Shown here: positions 22,700 through 34,412 of the stretch, in pieces
Layout of the letters: each line of letters opens with the position of its first letter
Numbering within the stretch: position 1 is the first letter of the stretch
The notes under the pieces: model-generated
Told to the model about the DNA's origin: nothing
What the model saw: the letters and a program-made list of their open reading frames with translations, nothing else
The model's database searches: none
Source: Gliomastix tumulicola
Taxonomy: Eukaryota > Ascomycota > Sordariomycetes > Hypocreales > Bionectriaceae
NCBI GenBank assembly: GCA_001599755.1
Contig: BCHX01000004.1
Coordinates: 2,232,001-2,296,000, forward strand
Reading direction: 5' to 3'
Length of the DNA: 64,000 bases
Translations under genes and position numbers: made by a program

Positions 22700-25186
22700 G
22701 CTGACTGCGGCGGCTGATGACGACGACGACGATGATGAGAGCCGTCTGCTGCTGCTGCTCTTCTTCTGCTTCTTATGTCCTGGCCTTGGTGAGAGCAGTG
22801 AAGCAGCACTGACGATGGTGCGTCTCGGTGTGAGGGTGGCGATGTACGACGCGAGGACGGGCAGAAGCGATGGTGTCAATCTCGGACGGGCGCTTTGAGC
22901 ATGAGAAGAGCTGTTACCGCCTGCGTGGCCCCCATTGGCATGTATATATGTTTCAGAGGGAGAGAGAGGGAGGGAGGGATGGAGGGAGGGAGGGAAGGCT
23001 TTACAGCATGGTCACGACTTAGCATGCGTCTCGGTAATGCCACCCAGATGATTGGAGGTGCATCCTCGGCTATGGGCAGCTCCGTGGTGCGACAGACTGG
23101 GAGAGAGCTAGAAAGGGTCCTGGCCGTTTCGGTGAGGCTGAAGCTAAGCTGGTTGTGTGGGAATTGGCTGTCTGACACCTGACGGCATTCCGTAGGTGGG
23201 TGAGGGAGGGATGGATGGATGGATGGATGGGAAGGCCCGTTCGTGTTAGCTAAGCCACATGACAGGCAGAACAGACAGCCCAGCTCGCCCGCGCCTTTCC
23301 ATTGGTAGGATGCCCAGGGCCGCCCACGAGGAGCTTCCCCCAAAACTCCAAGCTTTCACCCCGCAGTGAGTTGAATTCCGCCTGTCCGGGGGGGCGCTTT
23401 TTCGCCGCCCGTGAGCATGGCCTAGGAACGGTTCGGTTGTCGAGCCGGCCTAACCTTCGGCAACCCGATCGGCGTCATGTTCGGATGTCAGAACTGGGCG
23501 CCTAGCAGGGCTCTATCCGTCCCTCTGCCGCTGCGACGCTCAAAAGGAGACGACAGAACTCGTGGTGCCGACCGAGAATTGAAGTCGAGAGTGGAATACT
23601 GGATGGAGGTGTTCGCCAAGGAGGGGCATGAGTGTAGGGTAGACAAGTAGGTCACCTGTAACGTGTGAGGGTGGAGGAGGAGCAATCCACGAACTGGTTC
23701 CATCTCCCCAGACACTCGCTGCCCTTTGCCTCGGCTGGCACACGGTTCGTCCAACGGCGCGCCGCACTCATTAATACCCCCCTCGACGACGCTGCTCCTT
23801 ACTTACCCTGGACAGATGGGCAGCGAGGCCAACTGGCTTATCTATCGATCATCATCACCACCACCACCACCAGCACTCGTTCTTTTGTACAAAGCATGGT
23901 GTGTTGCTCTCTCGACTAATAAAGCCACACCTTGCAGCGCATATTAGCCGAGTGCTGACTCCCGGCCGAGACCCCCGGCCGCCTCAATATTGCTGTCACG
24001 TCGTTATCTTGGATGGTACATGCAACCTCGTATCGCTCGAACGATAGTCAAGATAAGGCCTCCATCTATTGGACCGACCTCCTCTTTAACCGCTGGCAAA
24101 AAGACAAAGGTGACTGACTGCACGAGGTTCCCCCCGATCAACAGCACACACTCTCGATACAGACGACCAAAACCCCTGCCTTTCTGCCCCCAACAGGCGG
24201 TCGGCCATTGGGCCTCGCTGCAGGGCTTCCTACGTGGGTTGGGTGCCGCAATACCCGACACGAGCATATCAGAACTGGTGAACACTTCGACGGCGGGGGT
24301 GAGACACGGGGAACGGTAGGTAGGTATGTCTGCTCATAGAGGGACGAGCCGTGCTGCGTCCCGCGTGGCCAGCGCATTCCAACTATCGAATAAGCTTAAG
24401 ACACGGATGCTAGAGACATCAGGCAATGGGCTAGCGACGACTGGTCCTTGAAGCGTTGAGTTTATTCGAGGTGTGAACGGAGGGACGGTCAAGCTAGGCA
24501 TGTTTCAATTTCGGACAGCATTTTATCCCGCCCTGCTTCTCTCCCAGAATCACAGTCGTCTTCATCACAGGAAAAGAAAAACAGAAAGAATAAAATCGCC
24601 GGACCAAAACTGGCTCCCCAGCAATGCTTGCTTTGCCGCCTGAACTAATGTACAAAGAGGCTCACAAAAACATTGTGATATATACTTGACAAGAAGCCAT
24701 AAACACGCCCGGTAGTAACGAGCATCCCGTTGCCGAAGACGCCCCCGTGTCTTGGAAGACCAGACCGCACACAAAAGAAAACGGAGGAAGAGGCAAGGGG
24801 GATAATGTACTTGCCTCTTCCTCCAAAGGCCTTTCCAAGACACGGCGAGAAGATTCGATGTAGAATAATATCGTCAAAATAAGTATATATCCGTTCCGAT
24901 TGTCAAAAGTCTATACACCCAAGAATTGAAGAGGCAACAAGCCCAGTCGCCCCCGGATTACCAAAACCACATCCTGTGGCCTTGTTGCGCCGTGTGCTCA
25001 TGTGATAACCAACGCACCTGTCTCTTCCACAACGCTCCTCCCGTCCCGTGAACCATGGTAAATCGAACTCTTGACTTGTGGCGAATTTGCTCTTCCCACG
25101 ACCGACTCAGTAAACAAAGGAAATCGTAGGCTTAAAGACATGGATTCGCGAGGCGTGAAATATCATTGTCGTCAAGGTTGGCCGAT
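22700..25186. other. Intergenic
   Basis: This holds the promoter of the acyl-CoA synthetase gene and the 3' flank of the wall-protein gene. There are trinucleotide runs near 22718-22760 and a GATG repeat at 23209-23231. No ORF has recognisable content. Confidence 0.45.
23209..23231. repeat. (GATG)n microsatellite
   Basis: Five to six GATG units within a purine-rich stretch. Confidence 0.8.
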
Positions 25187-25750
25187 TTACAGAAGAGCGG
25201 CGAGGAAAGCAAGACCAGCAAGGCCGGAGAGACCGACCTTGGCGGCAGCGCCAGTGGGAGGAGGAGTGACCGTGGGAGGGGTCTCGACCGGGGGAGCAGG
25301 CTCCGTGGGGATGGGGACAGTAGGAGCAGGGACCGTAGGGGGGATGGTGGGGATGGTGGCATTGTTGGTAGGAACAATGGTGGAGATGGTAGAGCTCCTT
25401 GAGTTGTCAGTACCAGTCGTCTTGATGGAGGGTGAGTAGATATCAACTTACCAGTCGGAGGAGACGCTGCTGGTGGTGATGATGGGCTTGGTAATGGTGC
25501 AGGGGCAGTCGGTGATGGTGATGGTGGTGGGCTGGAGAGTGTCATGTTAGCCTTGCCCGTTATCCGATGCTTGGATCGGAAAGTGTCCTACCTCAGTAAC
25601 AGTGATGGTGCTGGAGCCGTAGGTGATGGTGGTGGGCGAAGGGCAGTAGGTGACGTAGGACTCGACAACCTCAGTGACAACGGTGACGTTGCCAGGGTAG
25701 GCCATGGCGCCAGAGACGGCGGCAAGGACGGCGACAGCAGTGAACTTCAT
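25187..25750 (-). CDS. Small GPI-anchored cell wall protein, ccg-6-like
   Basis: Exons 25750-25592, 25531-25452 and 25397-25187 encode 149 residues; introns are 60 bp (with CTAAC) and 54 bp. The second acceptor was chosen because the nearer AG would create an immediate stop, while the one used gives W-SSTISTIVPT and a continuous frame. Features in order: signal peptide MKFTAVAVLAAVSGAMA; a Val/Thr-rich region with Cys pairs (YVTYCPSPTTITYG and ITDCPCTITKP); a Thr/Pro-rich stalk; and a C-terminal hydrophobic tail (LSGLAGLAFLAALL) preceded by small residues, as in GPI signals. It resembles fungal clock-controlled protein 6 and related wall proteins by style and Cys motifs; orthology is not proven. 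A TATA box upstream suggests strong or regulated expression. Confidence 0.82.
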
Positions 25751-28700
25751 TTTGACGGTATTAAGGTAACTCGAAGAGTTGGTATTAGGTTGTTGATTGT
25801 TGGGGGGTTGTAGTAACGAATGGAATTGACTGATAAGCCAAAGCGGTAGTTGTATTAACGAAAGCGTGCGTGGGTGAGGAAGGAAAGAGAAGAAAGAGGA
25901 CCGCTGGATGAGTTGATGGAGGCACCATCTTTATACAGCATCCTCGACCTGGCGAAGGACAACAAAAAGGGGCTAAGGGGAGAGGGGCGGGCAACGAGAT
26001 GGAGGGTGACTAGAGACTAGCACAGATCCAGGCGCCACCCATGAGCGATGGAGCATCCATCGGACCACTCCACCAGGGCTATCTTTGACTGGCCGAATGA
26101 AAACAAGAAATTGCTATCATTAGGGGTGGGATGGGTTGCTGTCGGGGCGACCGGGGGGAGAAGCACAGGCAGAGACTAAGAAAGTGGTCAGTGTGACAGG
26201 GGGCGAGGAAATAGAGTGAGAGACATGGATGGACCCAGCTTTCTTCTCATTTCACCGTCGGAGCGAATCACCGGCCGCAGATTTAGACGAGCTTTTGAAG
26301 GAGGGGTGAGACGATACGAAGGGTGTGGCCCCAGGGCGTTACGAGAACTCGCTCGTTGTCGCTGGGAGGGATGCCCCGACCGTGTCCTGCTCTGCATTGT
26401 CTCGATTTATTGACGCCCTGATAGCAGATGTTCATCAACAGGGGTGATGAGGACGCCCGGCAGCACTTGCCGATGGGCAAGCAACACAGAGATAGCTTCT
26501 CCTAGAGAGATGCCCTGCCGACTCATGTCTCACGTGTGTGAACTTGTCGCGGCGAAGAGGCTTGGTCTCACGCCTCCTTGAATTCGATAACGAGGACGGC
26601 CTGAAGCGAGGAGTGAACACACACACACACACACACACGCACGGCTGACCCTCATCGACGGACGGCTGTCTTGGGCTGAGAAGCTGCCGCTGTCGCTGCC
26701 GCTGCTGCCCTGTGATCACCCAATCAGCAGATACATAGGTACTTTGTCCTCGTATCGGCTGCTGTGATAAGTTCCCTGCCGCTGGGGATAATGCCGACTG
26801 AGATTTGTTTTTGTGGTTCTTTAGTCGGCTTGTCGGGCATCCTTGCTCCGGACACTTCCAGACTCTGCCCCCAAGGGTGTGGCCCCATTATCACGACGCA
26901 GCCCCGGGCGAATGGCTTGCCAGGCCATTGACTCATCATTTCCGAATTTCCAATGATTCCCAGGGGCGATTGGTGGTGTGCGAATGTGACGGCGACTGTG
27001 ACGGCGGCGATTTGCTGGCAATGTTGTTGCTGGCAGCTTGGCGCGTACGCACCAGATAAGATGGATGGAGGCACTAATGCAGGTACGCTTCCTCAGGCTG
27101 CAGCGCCTGCACCTTCCCTGAACCTGTGTGATAGGCACTGTGCGGCAGCCACGCAGCCACCTGGAGGGCAGGAGCGTCCCAGCGCCCCAGCGCCCTGCTC
27201 CGTTCCTGGTAGGAGCGCCCGCCGCTCTTACCTTTGGCGTTCTACTCGCGTTTTACGATTTGCCACTCGGCCCTCTGTTTCCAATAATTCGTAGCTTCCC
27301 TGTGAATGAGCGACACTCGGGGATCTCGGCTGCTAAAAATGAAATTATCCCGTGTTGCTCCCGACGAAAATCACCTCAGTCCCCTCGCCTCGCCTCCCTT
27401 CCAGTCGCAAATTGAGCAGCAAACAGCAGCCCTCGACGAGGACAGTTGCTCGCCCTGGCACCCTTGCCCTATGCATCCATCCTCTGCGAATCGATGACAA
27501 GGAGATGCGGGCTTTGCGGAGGAGGTTCCCCCAGGCCAAGAGCATGTCCCTTCTCAAGCCCCTTGCCGAGCTCATCGCCGTCCACCCATCCCTACCGTCG
27601 ACAATATGCAAGGTACGCACGAGCAGGTGCCTGGATGGGGGGCTGGCTCCACACCACACATGTCCGACTTTTCCAAACGGGCGCCTTAGAGCAGCGAGTA
27701 ATGGCGCTCCGAATTACGCGTCTCTTGATTGGCGAGCATCCAGGGGATATGCCCAAATCGGGGCCATCGCCGACGCTGCTTTAATCAACCGGTTTTCAGC
27801 GCGTCTGTGCAAAGGTTCTCAATGACTTGGGCCTGCGTCCAGCTCAGACCCCCGTGCATTTGGGAGGCGTCAATAAAATGAGGCTCTCAATGCCACAGGC
27901 AGTGTCGGCGCCACGGACAGAAGGCGGTCTGGCTTGCAAAGGGGAGCGGGAATCGGGCTCTCCCATTGGAAGCGGCGGCTTTCCTACCGTTTCCATGCAA
28001 CTAGCATCCTTCGCCTCCGAGGGGTGGCAAAACATGACGGACACCGGCTGAAGCCTCAAAGTTTCGCTCAGCTCTCGTACCCAGCTGATGAGTTTCTCCA
28101 GCCCAGCTGCGAAGGGGGCACCCATCGCGATCCCATCGTGACTCGATCATCACGAGCTGTTAGCGCCCTGACAGGATCTGCCGACCGTCATCACAACGAG
28201 TTCGGGCCTGATAGCACGCCTCCTAGTGCATAATGTGGCGTCCTGCCAGAGAATGACGAGAAAGCCATCCGACTTCCGGTGTAATTTCCCCCACCGTCAC
28301 CGATGGCGGTCTAGAGTGAATACGATGCACGACTAATAATACATTGTAAGCGCGAAGGCGTTGAAGATCTGGAAGTCCAATTGACGCGTCGCGAGCACGG
28401 GACGAGAAATTAATTGAATCATCATGCATGGACGTATGCATGCATGGCTGACTTCCGGCTTATCGCAGTGTCAAGTCAGCCGTCTGACTGGCCGCGAGAA
28501 TGCCAGGCTTTGACAGCCACTGACGGCTCCTGGTGGAGTGACAGTGAAATTAACACATCCTCACCGACCAGCTGCTCATTTCCTTTACGAGGTAGCGCTT
28601 GCAACTCGATGTTCCGCGCGCTCTTTCGATCGGTACGACGTGTGCGGAACCTGGCGACTTTCTTTTGTTGATCGGGGACGTGCTTGGCTTCTCGCTAGTG

Positions 28701-29104
28701 CTGAGGTATCCGGCGAGATCTCCCAATCATCGTGTGACCAGTGCGACGGCGTGTGACCAGACCTCACTGTTGATCTGGCAGGTTCGTCAGAAGAGGCATT
28801 TGTCGAGCGTCACAAGATTCCGTGCTTTGCCGTGGTTTTGGTGTCAGCACAAAACGCAATGTTCCAGATCGAAACTGAAAGAAGATATGCTTCGTCAACG
28901 CTTGCACGATTACTAATTGCCCTCGACAGAGGGGTTACTTTGCGGACATGCATTCCCGGAGCTATGATGATGACGGACGAATGAGATGCCAGTGAACTCA
29001 GTCATCATCAACCTATCATCTCAATTTGACCTTTCTGAAGGGATAACGCTGCAGATTTGCAATAATTTCTCCTCGACAGACAATCGAACAACGCTTTTGG
29101 CATA
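25751..29104. other. Intergenic, divergent promoters
   Basis: About 3.35 kb between the wall-protein gene and the oxidoreductase gene. It holds an (AC)n run at about 26617-26639 and the TATA box noted above. Frames up to 157 codons occur (27352-27825), but none shows a domain or a plausible start and splice structure. Confidence 0.45.
25929..25935 (-). promoter_or_regulatory. TATA box of the GPI wall-protein gene
   Basis: TATAAAG on the minus strand, about 180 bp upstream of the ATG at 25750. This is a suitable distance for a gene with a leader of about 100-150 nt. Confidence 0.6.
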
Positions 29105-30182
29105 ATGGCGGCCTTGATGAAAGCAGTTGGTAGGCGTCGCCCCGCGTTGCTCTAAGCTCTACCCCGCGTAAGAGCTGTCATGACTGAAGCACCCCGCAGA
29201 CATCAAGGGTGGTAAAGGGGAGGTCGACGACCTCTTCATCAACCCCGAGACCGCGAAGCCCAGCCCGGCAGGATGCGAGGCTCTGGTTAAAGTCAAGGCG
29301 TTCGGCATCAACCGCATGGATATCATCCAGCGCCGTGGCTTCTATCCACTGCCCCCGCAAGCCCCCTTGACCCTTGGGGTTGAGTTTAGTGGCGTCATCG
29401 AGGCTGTGGGTGCTGAAGCGACCGGGAGCTTCAAGCCCGGGGATGAGGTCTTTGGTCTGGCGTACGGCGGCGCGTACGCTGAGTACATTGCCGTGAATAC
29501 CAGGATGCTTATCCACAAGCCGGCCAAGCTCAGCTTCGAGCAGTGCGCCGCCGTCCCTGAGACTTGGATCACTGCTACGCAAGCTCTACACAAGGTCCTG
29601 GGCTTTGCCAAGGGCAAGTCGATTCTGTGGCACGCCGGCGCCTCGGGTGTCTCTATCGCGGGGATCCAGCTGTCCAAGGTCGCTGGCGCGTCTGCGGTGT
29701 ATGCCACAGCTGGGTCTGACGAGAAGTGCGACTTCATCACGTCCAAGCTCGGCGCCAACGCGGCCTTCAACTACAAGACAGGCGATTGGGCCGCCGGAGT
29801 CAAAGAGAAGACAGATGGCAAGGGTGTCGATTTCATCGTCGACTTTGTGGGCGGCAACTACTTCCAGAAGAACCTCGACGTGGCCGCTCGGGACTGTCGT
29901 ATTGTTCTGCTCGGTACGCTGGGCGGGGTCAAAGTTCCCGACGCCGACATCTCGCAGATCCTGTACAAGCGAATTCGGATTGAGGGGAGCACGCTCAGGA
30001 GCCGCGATGTGGTCTACCAAGGCGAGCTCAGGGACAAGCTTGAGGAGTACGTCCCAGACTTCGAGAGTGGGCAGCTCAAGATCTTCCTTGACACCGTTCT
30101 GCCGTGGGAGGAGATCAAGGAAGCACACAGGCACATGGAGGCATCCAAGAACTCGGGCAAGATAGTGTGCACGGTTTCCTAG
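29105..30182 (+). CDS. Zinc-independent quinone oxidoreductase, PIG3-like (MDR superfamily)
   Basis: Two exons, 29105-29129 and 29200-30182, encode 335 residues. The first exon is only 25 bp (MAALMKAV plus one base). The 70 bp intron ends at CAG and splicing gives MKAVDIKGGKGEVDDLFINP. The GroES-like N-terminal half has INRMDIIQRRG and GVEFSGVIEAVG. A Rossmann fold follows, with the NADPH-binding motif HAGASGVSIAGIQLSK near residue 160. Zn-ligand cysteines of alcohol dehydrogenases are absent, as in the quinone reductase branch. The family reduces quinones or activated enones with NADPH in the cytosol; this enzyme's substrate is unknown. Its stop is 105 bp from the stop of the convergent hydrolase gene. 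Confidence 0.88.
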
Positions 30183-30287
30183 GTGCGCTCGCTGATACGT
30201 ATTTAATGACAATGGCAAAGCAGTTCTTACCATGGACTCTCCAAGGCCCAATCCTAGACAAAGGGTATCATTCTGACCGACCCAGCT

Positions 30288-31405
30288 TCAGTGACTCTGC
30301 AGCCACTTCAGCATCTGCTCGTACGCTGTGGCTTGGGCGTCCTTGATCGTCTGATCTGGGTATTCTCCCACGACCGCAAATCCTATAAGAAGTGGTCAGA
30401 CTTGTCGCAAGCAAAGGCGTGGTCTTGCTTGCTTACCATGTGGTACTCGCGGATACACCTGGACCTCATGCTCTAGCCCCGCATCGGTCATCAGGTCCTC
30501 ACCCTCTGAGCGTAGGGTATCTGGGAACAACGGGTCGTCCTCAACGCAAGCAAAGCTCAGCGGCGCCTTGATATCCTTGAAATCATCCGGAATCACCGAT
30601 GCGGCGTGCGCCACGGCGCCTGCCCTGATGTACGGCCCAGACTTGAGACTGCCCGCCTCCTCGTCCGTGGCACCCTTCTTCTCCGTCTCCTTGCCCAGCA
30701 GCATCACGAAGCGGCCGCCGACGCAGTACCCGACCGCGTAGATGCCGTCGCCGTGCTTCACCGACTCGGCGTACTGGTCCTTGGCCGCCTCGATGACCCT
30801 GTGCAGGATGGGCATGACCTTGTCGGGCGTGATGCGCGCGAGCCACATGTCGATGACGAACGATTTGGCCATCTCGACGGCCTTGAGCTTGACCTGCTCG
30901 AGGATCGACGTCGAGTTGTCGGTGATGGCGGTGCCGGGCGTCGTGTCGCCGCCCAAGATGTCGGGCATGAGGACGAGGAAGCCCTCCGAGGCGAACTTGT
31001 CGGCCTGGATCTGGTTGTTGACAGACTTGATGCCGGTGCCGCCGGTGAGGAGGAGGAGGAGACGGGCGGGCGCGTGCGGGTAGTCGGCCGGTTTGGAGAT
31101 GTAGGTCTGCGGTGTCGTGTGAGCAATTGCCGTGTCCGTCATTGTGTGTACATTGGGGGTAGCTTCGGTCAAACGTACATCGATTTCATTGAGCTTGATA
31201 ATCTCGCCAGTCGAAGACTGCCCGGCGGCTGTGTCGCATTCGTTAGTAGTGAAGTTGAGTCATTGGGTGGGAGAAACGTACGAGTTGGCCTGTCCGTCAC
31301 ACAATGCTCGCCGACGACGTGGTCTGCCGGCGTCGAGCTCTCGGTGGTTGGGGGCTCGTTGGCATCGCTCTCTGGAGCTTTGGTGGCGTTCTCGGGCTCG
31401 GACAT
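30288..31405 (-). CDS. Dienelactone hydrolase family protein
   Basis: Four exons (31405-31282, 31228-31179, 31106-30437, 30382-30288) encode 312 residues; introns are 53, 72 and 54 bp. The alpha/beta-hydrolase core has the Cys nucleophile in AVGYCVGGRF (Cys186), the acid in CVEDDPLFP (about Asp248), and His281 in VPHGFAVVGEY, the Cys-Asp-His triad of this family. The third intron interrupts the codon just after that His, and splicing is needed to keep the correct C terminus. The second intron has a length divisible by three and no stop, so retention would add 24 residues without shifting the frame. The N-terminal 45 residues are polar and acidic. Fungal members are mostly cytosolic esterase-like proteins of uncertain substrate. 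Confidence 0.88.
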
Positions 31406-32122
31406 GATGTGCTTGGAGGATTGAACAAAATCGTCGACGTTGAAATTTGAGAATAGATGGAGAGAAAGAGCGAGCGATTGTATGATGGAAGCAGGGCGTG
31501 TTATAAGGTAGTAGGTCGGCTGCTGAGGATGTTGGAGGGGAGAGCTTCGAGGGTGGGCTGTGCCATCTCAGGCGACGTCACTCAGCAGTTGACATAAAAG
31601 AGCAGGACCGCTCGGATTCAATACGCGAGTTTCTTAGGTTACTGAAGCACCCAAGAGTAGCAGCTTTTATGTCATCCTGGGACCTTTGCCGAAGGCGACA
31701 GCATACCGAAACCCACCACACCGTGCTCTTTCAACTGCAAAACGTGATAGACCGAGAGATTCACTGATTTGAAGTTTATTTCGGGCTGAGATCTAAATTA
31801 TTTCTTCTTATATCACCTGCCAAGGGGACTGACTCTCTTCACGATGCTGGTACTGCGAAGCTGCATCTCAGCTGGCAGCAAGAACCCCTCAGTGAGGCGA
31901 CAAGCGGGTCCAGAACCCCGCCATAGCGCTGCTCCCACAGGCAGGCCATTTCCACTAAACGCGGTCGACGCGTCCTGATTAAAGTCTACGTGAATCTTCC
32001 ATCTACAACCACTTTAACGACGCCCACCAACCAACGTGTTTGTCAGCCACAACCCTCAACATCCAACGGCCGAGCACGACAATAAACCAGACCAAGCAAC
32101 GATCCAGAGAACAATAGTCAAA
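31406..32122. promoter_or_regulatory. Divergent promoter between the hydrolase gene and RFA1
   Basis: This 717 bp separates two divergently transcribed genes. It contains one perfect ACGCGT box at 31968-31973 on the RFA1 side and no ORF of note. Confidence 0.5.
31968..31973. promoter_or_regulatory. Candidate MCB (ACGCGT) upstream of RFA1
   Basis: ACGCGT lies about 150 bp upstream of the RFA1 start codon. MBF binds this box at G1/S replication genes in yeasts, and yeast RFA genes are known MCB targets. The hexamer occurs elsewhere in the window by chance, so the support is position plus gene identity. Confidence 0.4.
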
Positions 32123-34113
32123 ATGGGCGATGCAAGCGCTGCCCTGTCGAGGGGCTCTCTCGAGTAAGACCTCCAATCGTGTGCCGCTCTTCACAGCCAG
32201 GCTAACCCACCGGTGCAGCGCCATCTTCAACGAGCCCGACAAGGCTCCCAAGCTGTTCCCCGTGCCCATCATGCAGTGCCTCCAGGTCAAGCAGATGGCG
32301 CCCTCGGCACAGGCTGGCGATAGATACCGCCTCGTTATGAGCGACGGCCAGAACTACGTCCAGACCATGCTCGCCACCCAGGCCAACCACGTCGTGCACG
32401 ACGGCAAGCTCGTGAGGGGCTGCTTTACCCGGATCAAGCAGTACACGCCGAACAACCTGAAGGGGAAGAAGTAGGTGGCCCGTTCGATGAATAGATTCTG
32501 ATGTCATTTTTCTCGTTACTAACTGTAGCCCGTGCAGCATTCTCATCATCCTCGACCTCGAGGTCGTCGAGTCCCTTGGCGTGTTGGAGAAGATTGGCGA
32601 ACCGGTCGGCATCGACCCTGCAAAACCCGCCGAGACGGCTATTGCCGGAGGCGATTTCTACGGCAACACCAAGCAGGAAGAGACCAAGCCCACGCCACAG
32701 CCCAAGCAGGCCTCCACGGCGCACCCGAGCAGCCACATCTACCCCATCGAGGGTCTATCGCCATTTGCCCACAAGTGGACCATCAAGGCGAGAGTCACAC
32801 TCAAGTCGGATATCAAGACGTGGCACAAGGCGACGGGAGAGGGCAAGCTGTTCAGCGTCAACCTGCTCGACGAGAGCGGTGAGATCAAGGCGACCGGCTT
32901 CAACGACCAGTGCGATGCCTTCTACGACCTCCTCCAGGAGGGCTCCGTCTACTACATCTCCACGTGCCGAGTCAACTTGGCCAAGAAGCAGTTCACCAAC
33001 CTGCCCAACGACTACGAGCTCACATTTGAGCGCGATACCGTCATCGAAAAGGCCGAGGACCAGTCCAGCGTGCCTCAGATTCGGTTCAACTTCTGCACCA
33101 TCCAGGAGCTCCAGAATGTGGAGAAGGATAACACAGTCGACATGATCGGCGTCCTCAAGGAGGTCGGTGAAGTTGGTGATATCATCTCCAAGAAGGATGG
33201 CCGGCCATTCCAGAAGAGAGAACTCACTGTCGTCGACGACACGGGATACTCCGTGCGAGTGACCATCTGGGGTAAGACGGCCAACTCATTCGATGCCCAG
33301 CCCGACTCCGTTGTTGCCTTCAAGGGGACTAAGGTGTCGGATTTCGGTGGAAAGAGCCTGAGCCTTCTCTCATCCGGAACCATGTCGGTCAACCCCGACA
33401 TCCCTGATGCCTACCGACTGAAGGGATGGTACGACTCTACTGGCCGAAACGACAACTTCTCAACGCATCAGAACCTGGCCAGCATGGGCTCAGCAACTGG
33501 CCGCAAGGACCAGGTCAAGACTATCGCTCAGGTCAAGGATGAGAACCTGGGTGTGGATGACCAGGCGTACTACAGCATCAAGGCTACTATTGTCTTCGTG
33601 AAGCAGGAGAACTTCTGCTATCCCGCCTGTGCGTCAGAGGGATGCAACAAGAAGGTGGTCAACACGGGAGATGACCGCTGGCTATGTGAGAAGTGCAACA
33701 TCACACATGACAAGCCTGACTACCGCTACATCCTGTCCCTCAACGTTGCCGATCACACTAGCCATCAGTGGCTCAGCTGCTTCGACGATACCGGACGCAC
33801 CATCTTTGGTATCAGCGCCAACGATCTCATGGAGCTCAAGGAGAATGACGAGCAGCGGTTCACTGCCGCTTTCGACGAAGTCAACTGCAAGAAGCTCTAC
33901 TTCCGGTGCAGGGCGAAGATGGACAACTTTGGTGATGCCCAGAGGTATGTGATGTGGCCTTCAACCCAACCCGGTCGGACATACATCCCGTTGACAATCT
34001 GCTAACTTATTTCCATCAGGATACGCTACCAAGTCATGAGTGCATCGCTGCTTGACTTCAAGGCGGAGGGTAACCGACTCGCCGAGCTGATCAAGCAGTA
34101 CAACATTGAGTAA
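32123..34113 (+). CDS. RFA1: Replication protein A large subunit (RPA70)
   Basis: Four exons (32123-32163, 32219-32470, 32538-33944, 34020-34113) encode 597 residues; introns are 55, 67 and 75 bp. The N-terminal OB fold (DBD-F) covers about residues 1-105, followed by a Pro/Gln linker. Tandem OB folds A and B begin at YPIEGLSPFAHKWTIKARVT (about residue 166). The C-terminal OB fold has a zinc ribbon with Cys462, Cys467, Cys481 and Cys484 (YPAC, EGC, CEKC). RPA coats single-stranded DNA in replication, repair and checkpoint signalling; this subunit supplies most of the affinity and the trimerisation core. The last intron must be removed to finish with QRIRYQVMSASLLDF. The length matches fungal orthologues. 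Confidence 0.97.
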
Positions 34114-34412
34114 TGGGCGAGCCTCCTCGTGGTAGTAGGAGATGGCGGATCATGATTATGACACTGTATGCTTGGCGTCTACGGTGTGTGGCTAAAAGGA
34201 TCACCCGTGAGCAATTCCGACAGACTCGCCCGGCACTATTATTGAGGCTAGAGGCTTTGGCCGCATGTGTAGATTTGAGGCACAGCTGGGCCTTTGTTAG
34301 ATTTTTGGTGCTCTATACACGGCCATGATTTGCTTTCCAAACACCGACTTTTGTCTTTTTTTCGTTTTCTTTTCCGCCTTGTACACCATGCTATGTTTTT
34401 GCTAGCCTTTAA

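Noticed and set aside
25398..25440. Nearer AG as acceptor for intron 2 of the wall-protein gene
   Set aside because: It creates an immediate TGA, whereas the later AG gives a full stalk and GPI signal.
32202..32736. Minus-strand frames over RFA1 exons
   Set aside because: Shadows of the spliced RFA1 gene.
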